A stretch of 64,000 nucleotides of DNA from CBDIHP01 sp965279195. Lineage in GTDB: Bacteria > Planctomycetota > Planctomycetia > Isosphaerales > Isosphaeraceae. Positions 57,696 to 64,000 of this stretch are shown one piece after another. Location: positions 62,001 to 126,000 of the forward strand of contig CBDIHP010000032.1 in assembly GCA_965279195.1 (NCBI GenBank). Reading direction: 5' to 3'. The translations under genes were made by a program, and so were the position numbers. Each line of letters begins with the position of its first letter. Positions within the stretch are counted from its first letter, which is position 1. The notes below the pieces were generated by a model, which worked only from the letters and a program-made list of their open reading frames with translations, was not told the DNA's origin and did not search any database.

Positions 57696-60497
57696 ACGGC
57701 CCCGCAGGAACGGCCCCGTCTGGCTCGCCGGGTCCGATGCGAGCCCGGCGGGCGTCCCCTCGGCGACGAGTTGCCCTCCCGCGTCGCCGCCGTCGGGGCC
57801 GAGTTCGATGAGCCAGTCGGCCGCGCGGAGCACATTGGTGTGGTGCTCGATGACCACGATCGTGTTGCCCAGATCGGCCAGCCGGTTGAGGATCACGAGA
57901 AGCCGCTCGACGTCCGCGAAGTGGAGCCCGGTCGTCGGCTCGTCGAGGACGTAGAGCGTCCGGCCCGTGCCCACTCGACCCAACTCCGCCGCCAGCTTGA
58001 CCCGTTGCGCCTCGCCGCCGGAGAGGGTCGTGCTCGACTGCCCCAGCGTGATATAGCCGAGCCCGGATTCTTCCAGCGAATCCAGCCCGCGCTTCACGAA
58101 CGGGATCGCATCGAAGAACTCGCGGGCCTCGTCCACCCGCATCACAAGGACATCGCCGATCGACTTCCCCTTGAACTTGATCTCCAGCGTCTGGGCGTTA
58201 AATCGGCTCCCCTCGCATCGCTCGCAGCGCACGGTCAGATCGGGCAAGAACCCCATCGCGATCCGCCGCAAGCCGAGCCCGTCGCACGCCTCGCAACGTC
58301 CCCCCTTCACGTTGAAGCTGAAGCGATTGGCCGTGTAGCCCCGGAGCTTCGCCTCCTTGGTTCGGGCATAGAGGCGACGGATCTCGTCGAACGTCCCCGT
58401 GAAGGTCGAAGGGGTCGAACGCGGGCTCCGGCCGATCGGCGTCTGGTCGATCTCGACCAGCTTGTCGAACGCGTCCAGTCCGATGATCGAGTCATGAGCC
58501 CCCGGCGCCGGCCCGCGATTCTCCAGCGCCCGCCGGACCGCCCTCGCGACGATCTCATTCACGAGCGTGCTCTTGCCCGACCCGCTCACCCCGGCGACGC
58601 CGATCAGGCAACCGTCGGGAAACCGGACGTGGATGCCTTTGAGATTGTGCTCCCGGGCCCCTCGGACCTCCAGCCAACCCGCGCTGCGTGTCAGCCGCGG
58701 CGGATCGGCCTGCGGCGGGCTCGCGGAAATGCTCAGATATCGGAGAGTCGACGAGGCCCCGAGGGAGGTTTCGACCAGGCCCGACGGCGGCCCCTGCGCG
58801 ACGATCCGGCCCCCTTCGCGGCCGGCGCCGGGGCCCAGGTCGACCAGCCAGTCGGCCTCCCGGATGGCGGACTCGTCGTGCTCGACCACGATCAGGCTAT
58901 TGCCGCGCTCCTTCAGTTCGATCAGGGCATCGAGGAGCCGGCGTGTGTCGCGCGGATGGAGGCCGGCGGTCGGCTCATCGAGGACGTAGCAGACCCCGAC
59001 GAGTCCGGACCCGATCTGATTCGCCAGTCGCACGCGTTGCAACTCGCCGCCGGAGAGCGTATCGGCCCTCCGATCCAGCGAGAGATAGCCCACGCCGACC
59101 CGCTCAAGATACGAGAGTCGTGCGTCGACCTCCCGAAGGATCGGCGTCGCGACCACATCCCAGGGCGGTGCGAACGTCCAGCCCGCCATGACCTGCCGGT
59201 CGGAATCGATCGCCTTCCGGCACAGGTCGGGCAGGTTCAACCCCTGGACCGTGACCGACCTCGCGACCGGGTTCAGCCGTGAGCCATGGCAGGCGTCGCA
59301 GGTCCGTTCCACGCGGAAGGCATTCAGCGCCGAGCGTCGGGCTTCGCTCCTGGCATCCTTCCACTCGGCCTGGAGACCCGCCAGGATGCCCGGGAAATCC
59401 CCATCGCCCGACCAGAACGCAGACCGGGCGGCGGGCTTGAACTTCGAGTAGGGCGTCTCGGGCCTGAGCTTTTGCTGTTTCAAAGAGGTGATCAGGAGCG
59501 GATCCGACCGGTGGGCTTCGCGCGCCTTGCGATCCAGGGCATCCCAGGCGCGGACGAGGCCGGTGTCGATCGAGAGCGATTCGTCCAGGACCAGCCCGGG
59601 GTCAAACTCCGAGACCACGCCCAGGCCCGCGCAGGTCATGCAGGCGCCGTGCGGGCTGTTGAAGCTGAAGCTCCTGGGCTCCAGCGGCTCGAAGCCGATC
59701 CCGCAGGTCGGGCAGGCGTTCTTGGTACTGAACCGCCGGTCGACCCACGCCCCATCTTCCTGGACGGACAGCAGGATCTGGCCCTCGCCCAGCTTGAGCG
59801 CCAGGTCAACACTCTCGGCCACCCGGGGGCGGAGGCCCTCCCGGATGACCAGGCGGTCGATGACGGCCTCGATGTCGTGAACCTTGGTCTTCGCGAGCTT
59901 CGGGGCCTCGCGGACCTCGACAATCTCGCCGTCGACCCGGGCGCGGACGAGCTGGGCCTTCTCGATGGCGCGGAAGGCCTCGTCGTGCGAGCCCTTCTTG
60001 CCCCGGACCATCGGGGCCAGCACGATCACCTTCTTGCCCTCGCCCAGCCCGAGGATCCCGCCGACGACCTGCTCGGCGGTCTGGGCCCGGATCGCCTCGC
60101 CGCACTGGGGGCAGTGGGGAGTGCCGACCCTCGCGTAGAGCAACCGCAGGTGGTCGAGGATCTCGGTGAGGGTCCCGACCGTGCTCCGGGGGCTGACTGA
60201 GCCCGACTTCTGGTCAATCGAGACGGTCGGCGGCAGGCCCTCGATGAGGTCGACGTCCGGGCGCTCGAGCTGGTCGAGGTACTGCCGCGCCTGGCTGGAA
60301 AGCCCCTCGATGTAGCGCCGCTGGCCCTCGGCGTGGATCGTGTCGAAGGCCAGGGAACTCTTGCCGGAGCCGCTCAGGCCTGTCATGACCACGAACTTGT
60401 CGAGCGGCAGGTCGAGGTCGATCCCCCGGAGGTTGTGGACCCTCGCGCCTCGGATCCGGATGTACGCGGGATCCGACGTCTCGGGCCGTTCCGACAT
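57687..60497 (-). CDS. uvrA: UvrABC system protein A
   Basis: 936 residues, the usual UvrA size. UvrA is the damage-sensing ABC ATPase of nucleotide excision repair. Walker A motifs are GLSGSGKSSL (about 40) and GVSGSGKSTL (about 635), with ABC signatures LSGGE in DTLSGGELQRV and TTLSGGEAQRV. Zinc fingers are formed by CPQC, CPTC...CMTC and CEAC...CERC pairs (HGACMTCAGLG; RCEACDGLGL). The C-terminus after the second ABC module is normal. It is convergent with the pseudopilin operon, overlapping its last gene by nine bases. Confidence 0.97.
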   Translation of the reverse strand: MSERPETSDPAYIRIRGARVHNLRGIDLDLPLDKFVVMTGLSGSGKSSLAFDTIHAEGQRRYIEGLSSQARQYLDQLERPDVDLIEGLPPTVSIDQKSGSVSPRSTVGTLTEILDHLRLLYARVGTPHCPQCGEAIRAQTAEQVVGGILGLGEGKKVIVLAPMVRGKKGSHDEAFRAIEKAQLVRARVDGEIVEVREAPKLAKTKVHDIEAVIDRLVIREGLRPRVAESVDLALKLGEGQILLSVQEDGAWVDRRFSTKNACPTCGIGFEPLEPRSFSFNSPHGACMTCAGLGVVSEFDPGLVLDESLSIDTGLVRAWDALDRKAREAHRSDPLLITSLKQQKLRPETPYSKFKPAARSAFWSGDGDFPGILAGLQAEWKDARSEARRSALNAFRVERTCDACHGSRLNPVARSVTVQGLNLPDLCRKAIDSDRQVMAGWTFAPPWDVVATPILREVDARLSYLERVGVGYLSLDRRADTLSGGELQRVRLANQIGSGLVGVCYVLDEPTAGLHPRDTRRLLDALIELKERGNSLIVVEHDESAIREADWLVDLGPGAGREGGRIVAQGPPSGLVETSLGASSTLRYLSISASPPQADPPRLTRSAGWLEVRGAREHNLKGIHVRFPDGCLIGVAGVSGSGKSTLVNEIVARAVRRALENRGPAPGAHDSIIGLDAFDKLVEIDQTPIGRSPRSTPSTFTGTFDEIRRLYARTKEAKLRGYTANRFSFNVKGGRCEACDGLGLRRIAMGFLPDLTVRCERCEGSRFNAQTLEIKFKGKSIGDVLVMRVDEAREFFDAIPFVKRGLDSLEESGLGYITLGQSSTTLSGGEAQRVKLAAELGRVGTGRTLYVLDEPTTGLHFADVERLLVILNRLADLGNTIVVIEHHTNVLRAADWLIELGPDGGDAGGQLVAEGTPAGLASDPASQTGPFLRGRSE

Positions 60498-60534
60498 GAG
60501 TAATTCCCGATGCAGGCCGAGGAGGCGTCGCGCC

Positions 60535-61197
60535 TCAGAGAGGCTTCACGCGGACGTTCCGGAACTCGATGCGGTATCCTTCGGCCTCCAGTCCAACATA
60601 TCCGCTCGGCACATGGCAATCGCCCCACCGGTTCGCCTCCTGCCCGTTGATCACGAGCACCACTTCCTTGCCCTTGCAGGTGACCTCGAATGTGTTCCAC
60701 TCGCCCGGCGGCTTGACGGCCTTTGCCCTGTCCTCCTTCTGCAAGGTGAACCGCTTGAGCTTGCCCTCCACGGTCGACTCGCCGAACAGGAAGCCCGCCG
60801 GGCCGGGGCCGGTCTGCCCCTGGTGCCAGATGCGGGCGTCCTCGGAGTTGCGGACGTAGATGCCCGAGTTGTAACCCATCTTGCCGGAGGTGACCGGGAC
60901 GAACCGCCACTCGACGTGGTAGACGAAGTCCGCGAATGATCTGTCGAAACGAAGCCATTCGTGCCCGCCGTCGCCGGCGCAGGTGAGGACCTTCGAGGTC
61001 TCGTCGAACGACCACTGCGACTCCGGCTTGACCTTGCCGCCCGGCGGGATCGTGAGCCGCGTCCAGCCCGCGACCTGGCCGTCGTCGCCGGCCTTTGCGA
61101 ACAGGTCGATCCAGCCCGATGGGGCCTCATCGGCGCCGGCCAGGGCCATGCACAGGAATATCGCAAGGGACGAGGTGATCCATCGACGGAGGGGCAT
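60535..61197 (-). CDS. Secreted DUF1080 (3-keto-disaccharide hydrolase domain) protein
   Basis: 220 residues with a signal peptide (WITSSLAIFLCMALAGA). DUF1080 has a concanavalin-like beta-sandwich and includes 3-keto-glucoside hydrolases. Seen here: GWIDLFAKAG..GWTRL, WSFDETSKVLTCAG, DFVYHVEWRFVP, GYNSGIYVRNS, PPGEWNTFEVTCKGKEVVLVINGQEANRW and GYVGLEAEGYRIEFRNVRVKPL, all typical for this family. Single-domain form. It is divergent from a Gfo/Idh/MocA oxidoreductase, a frequent partner, which suggests joint oxidation and cleavage of sugars. Confidence 0.93.
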   Translation of the reverse strand: MPLRRWITSSLAIFLCMALAGADEAPSGWIDLFAKAGDDGQVAGWTRLTIPPGGKVKPESQWSFDETSKVLTCAGDGGHEWLRFDRSFADFVYHVEWRFVPVTSGKMGYNSGIYVRNSEDARIWHQGQTGPGPAGFLFGESTVEGKLKRFTLQKEDRAKAVKPPGEWNTFEVTCKGKEVVLVINGQEANRWGDCHVPSGYVGLEAEGYRIEFRNVRVKPL

Positions 61198-61321
61198 GGG
61201 ATGGTCTCTCGGGTGGCGCGGAAAGGTCGGGTGGACGCTTGAGTGCGGCGCCCGGGTCTGTTACCACACGAGGATACCCACCGACACTCCGCCAACACGC
61301 CCACCCCGAGGATGCCACCCC

Positions 61322-62635
61322 ATGTCGCCGACCACAAGACGGGACTTCCTGGCCAGTTCCGCGCTCGCCGCCGGGGCGCTCGGCCACCTCGTTCACCAGG
61401 AAGTCGCCGCCGAGGACGTGAAGCCGGGCGCGACCGGCAAGCCCGCCGGGGCCAACGACAAAATCCGGCTCGGATTCATCGGCGTCGGGGGCATGGGCTC
61501 CGGACTGCTGAACATCTTCAAGGGGATGCCCGACGTCTCGGTCGCCGCGCTGTGCGACGTCTACGAACCACATCTCCTCAAGGCCAAGGCCGCGGCCGGC
61601 GGCAAGCCCGACACCTACGGGGACTTCCGTCGCATCCTCGACCGCAAGGACATCGACGCCGTCGTCATCGCCACGCCAGATCACTGGCACGCGATCCCGA
61701 CCATCCTCGCCTGCCAGGCCGGCAAGGACGTCTACTGCGAGAAGCCGCTGGCCTACCGCATCGGCGAGGGCCGGGCGATGGTCAACGCCGCGACCAGGCA
61801 CAAGCGAGTCACCCAGATGGGCAACCTGATCCACGCCGGAGACAACTACCGCCGCGTGGTCGAGATCGTGCAGTCGGGCACACTCGGCAAGATCGCCAAG
61901 ACCCGCGTTTGGATGGCCGCCGACCGCAAGGGCCTCGGCTCCCCGCCCGACGGCCCCGCCCCGGCCGGTCTCGACTACGACTTCTGGCTCGGGCCGGCCC
62001 CCAAGCGGCCGTTCAACCCGAACCGATTCACCTTCAACTGGCGGTACTACTGGGATTACGCCGGCGGCATCCTCTGCGACTTCGTCTGTCACATCGTCGA
62101 CCTCGTGCACTGGGCGATGGACGTGGATGCCCCCGAGACGATCGTGGCCACCGGCGGCCGGTACGCCCTGGAAGACAACGCCGAGACCCCCGACACCCTG
62201 GAAGTGCTCTACCACTACGCCAAGGGCTTCGACATGGTCTGGAGCGAGGTCGACTTCAGCACCCACGGGCTCGAAAACCGGGGGCAGGGCATCATGTTCC
62301 AGGGGACCAACGCCACCCTGGTCGCCGAGTACGGCAGCTTCCGGATCTACGAGGAGAAGGGCCGGAAGATCGAGATCCCGCCGAAGTCGATCCCCAGCTC
62401 CGTCGGGCACCACCGCGAGTGGCTGAACGCCATCAAGACCCGCGGCCAGACCTCGTGCCACTTCGAGTATGGCCACCGCCTGTCGACCGTCGGCCACCTG
62501 GGGAATATCTCGCTCTGGACCGGCGAGAAGCTGCGCTGGGATTCGGTCAAGGAGCGGGTGGTGAACCACCCCGAGGCGAATCGCTATTTGCTCCGAGAAG
62601 AATATCGGTCCCCCTGGCAGTTGCCCTCGGTCTGA
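61322..62635 (+). CDS. Tat-exported Gfo/Idh/MocA family oxidoreductase
   Basis: 437 residues from the ATG at 61322. It begins with a twin-arginine signal (MSPTTRRDFLASSALAAGALG), so it is exported folded with its cofactor. The Rossmann motif GFIGVGGMGSG (about 45-55) binds NAD(P), the EKP motif is in YCEKPLAYRIGEG, and WRYYWDYAGGILCDFVCHIVDLVHWAMD holds the usual catalytic-domain histidines. The family oxidises sugars or inositols, and exported members are common in planctomycetes. The divergent DUF1080 gene may act on its 3-keto products. Its ribosome binding site is weak (GAGGAT 10 bases upstream). Confidence 0.92.
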   Translation: MSPTTRRDFLASSALAAGALGHLVHQEVAAEDVKPGATGKPAGANDKIRLGFIGVGGMGSGLLNIFKGMPDVSVAALCDVYEPHLLKAKAAAGGKPDTYGDFRRILDRKDIDAVVIATPDHWHAIPTILACQAGKDVYCEKPLAYRIGEGRAMVNAATRHKRVTQMGNLIHAGDNYRRVVEIVQSGTLGKIAKTRVWMAADRKGLGSPPDGPAPAGLDYDFWLGPAPKRPFNPNRFTFNWRYYWDYAGGILCDFVCHIVDLVHWAMDVDAPETIVATGGRYALEDNAETPDTLEVLYHYAKGFDMVWSEVDFSTHGLENRGQGIMFQGTNATLVAEYGSFRIYEEKGRKIEIPPKSIPSSVGHHREWLNAIKTRGQTSCHFEYGHRLSTVGHLGNISLWTGEKLRWDSVKERVVNHPEANRYLLREEYRSPWQLPSV

Positions 62636-62693
62636 AAGTCGTCACAATGGGCGAGCGTTGCCACTCTCAAGCCCCCCGGACGAGACGACTTCG

Positions 62694-63008
62694 ATGATTG
62701 AACGACTCGCGATCCCGGCCTGGCAAGCCCCGCCCAAGACGCTCGACGACTGGAAGACGGCCCTGGAGTCGATCCCCGACGCCGGCACGGTCACCCTCGA
62801 ACGGGAGTCGGGCACCGTCTACTGGTTCGAACTCCCGGCGCGCCGGCTCCGGGGGTACGCCATGCTCGAAAACGCCGAGGTGACCGCGATCAACTTCGAG
62901 TTTCACGGCGTCGACCCCGGCCCCTGCCTCTCCGCGGTCGAGGACGTCGCCAGCCGGCTCGGCTGGGAACTCCACGAAGACGAGGACGATGAGGACGACG
63001 AGGACTGA
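62694..63008 (+). CDS. Small acidic protein of unknown function
   Basis: 104 residues from the ATG at 62694. I do not recognise a family. Two beta-rich halves (GTVTLERESGTVYWFELPARRLRGYAMLENAE; VTAINFEFHGVDPG) are followed by a helix (CLSAVEDVASRLGWEL) and an acidic tail HEDEDDEDDED. It lacks a signal peptide, so it is probably cytoplasmic. It is 58 bp after the oxidoreductase gene and 48 bp before the FG-GAP protein gene, all on the plus strand. The acidic tail may bind a metal or a basic partner. Confidence 0.7.
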   Translation: MIERLAIPAWQAPPKTLDDWKTALESIPDAGTVTLERESGTVYWFELPARRLRGYAMLENAEVTAINFEFHGVDPGPCLSAVEDVASRLGWELHEDEDDEDDED

Positions 63009-63056
63009 CCCGCTCGACGATCCTGCCAAGATACGACGCAATCCGGGAGACAACGC

Positions 63057-64000
63057 ATGAGCAAGCGACGCGGAATCCTGGCGACGGCAATCGGCCTCGC
63101 CCTCTCCGGCATGGCCCACGGGGCCGACGAGCCGGCCTGGGTCAAGCACGAGATCAACGCGAAGAGCATCTTCGAAGGCGCCGGCGCGTTCGACGTCGAC
63201 AAGGACGGCAAGATTGACGTCGTCTCCGGCGACACCTGGTACAAGGCCCCGGACTGGAAGCCCTTCCCGGTCCGGAAGGTGAAGCAGTTCGGCACCTACA
63301 TGAACTGCTTCTCCACGCTCCCCGCCGACGTCAATGGCGACGGGAACATGGATTTCCTCACCTGTTCCTACTTCGATCAGAACGTCGGCTGGGTCGAGAA
63401 CCCCGGCGAGCCCGGCAAGCCCTGGACCTACCACGAGGTCGACAAACCCGGCCCGAATGAGTGCGCGGTCCTCGTCGACCTCAACAACGACGGCCAGCCC
63501 GAATTCCTGCCGAACTGCGTCAAGAAGGTCGTCTTCTACAGCCTCGAACCGACCGGCAAGGGCAGCGAGAAGTCCATCAAGCTCCACGACCTCGGCACCA
63601 CCGGGGCGGGCCACGGCGTCGGCACCGGCGACATCAACGGCGACGGCAAGCTCGACATCCTGTCGCCCAACGGCTGGTTCGAGAACCCCGGCGACCTGAA
63701 CTCGAAGTGGGCGTTCCACAAGGAATGGAACCTCGGCACCACCGGCATCCAGATCTACGCCCGCGACTTCGATGGTGATGGCCTCGTCGACCTCGTCTAT
63801 GGCAACGGCCACGCCGTCGGCCTGTTCTGGGCCAAGCAGACCAAGGACGCCAGCGGCAAGTCCACCTGGACCCCCGAGCTGATCGACAAGACGGTCGCCT
63901 CGGTGCATGTCCTCCAGTGGGCCGACCTCGACGGCGACGGTCAGGCGAACGAGCTGCTGAGCGGCAAGCGGGTCTATGCCCACGAGCGCGAGCCCGACGA
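63057..64000 (+). CDS. Secreted FG-GAP/VCBS repeat protein, partial
   Basis: The first 314 residues are in the window; the gene runs off the right edge. It starts at the ATG at 63057 with GGGAGA upstream, followed by a signal peptide (RRGILATAIGLALSGMAHG). Six DxDxDG-type calcium-binding loops are visible: DVDKDGKIDV, DVNGDGNMDF, DLNNDGQPEF, DINGDGKLDI, DFDGDGLVDL, DLDGDGQANE. These repeats form an integrin-like beta-propeller. Proteins of this type in planctomycetes are secreted and of unknown role, often next to oxidoreductases like the one just upstream. Confidence 0.92.
   Translation, partial: MSKRRGILATAIGLALSGMAHGADEPAWVKHEINAKSIFEGAGAFDVDKDGKIDVVSGDTWYKAPDWKPFPVRKVKQFGTYMNCFSTLPADVNGDGNMDFLTCSYFDQNVGWVENPGEPGKPWTYHEVDKPGPNECAVLVDLNNDGQPEFLPNCVKKVVFYSLEPTGKGSEKSIKLHDLGTTGAGHGVGTGDINGDGKLDILSPNGWFENPGDLNSKWAFHKEWNLGTTGIQIYARDFDGDGLVDLVYGNGHAVGLFWAKQTKDASGKSTWTPELIDKTVASVHVLQWADLDGDGQANELLSGKRVYAHEREPD

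Overview
The window is GC-rich and almost certainly comes from a planctomycete, most likely of the Isosphaeraceae/Gemmatales type. The evidence is a PSCyt (planctomycete cytochrome c) protein, three prepilin-like DUF1559 proteins, several secreted sulfatases, Tat-exported oxidoreductases, a DUF1080 protein, an FG-GAP protein, duplicated groEL genes and long intergenic gaps with palindromic repeats. The species call is an inference; no rRNA or tRNA gene was seen.

Layout. 1-7.2 kb: export and degradation genes: a partial cytochrome c/DUF1592-type protein, three FGly sulfatases, and a DUF1559 pseudopilin-like protein followed by a small lipoprotein. 7.2-11.6 kb: a cysteine-synthase-family PLP enzyme, a secreted beta-propeller-like protein, an FKBP peptidyl-prolyl isomerase and a Ser/Thr kinase with an altered catalytic loop. 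11.8-16 kb: the translation cluster rpmE-prfA-prmC and two exported thioredoxin-fold proteins. 16.2-32.3 kb: the main proteostasis genes on the minus strand (clpB, dnaK, grpE, dnaJ, and a groEL-groES-groEL cluster, plus fmdB-like and yacG), interrupted by an FAD oxidoreductase and a Tat aldo/keto reductase on the plus strand. grpE carries a one-base frameshift.

33-43 kb: a zinc-ribbon membrane protein, an esterase, a carboxynorspermidine-decarboxylase homologue that appears to have lost its catalytic residues, aspS, an HpcH/HpaI aldolase, glgB and an endonuclease/phosphatase-family membrane protein with an N-terminal RanBP2-like zinc finger. 43-47 kb: a three-gene two-component module. 46.8-50.7 kb: nagB-like, sugar isomerase, RNase D and an alpha/beta hydrolase. 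50.8-57.7 kb: a tight plus-strand operon of three GspF-type membrane proteins, three minor pseudopilin-like proteins and two DUF1559 proteins, without an ATPase or secretin. 57.7-64 kb: uvrA, a DUF1080 protein, a Tat Gfo/Idh/MocA oxidoreductase, a small acidic protein and a partial FG-GAP protein.

The most interesting non-genic signals are: (1) a palindrome CTGCC-N5-GGCAG upstream of both dnaK and the first groEL, a candidate heat-shock operator where no CIRCE element is visible; (2) three copies of an approximately 175-240 bp intergenic element built from nested GGGTCTCCAGACCC palindromes; (3) a nested inverted repeat in front of dnaK; (4) intrinsic terminators sharing 10-mer tails; and (5) promoters of the form TTGACG-N16/17-(T/G)A(G/T)AAT.
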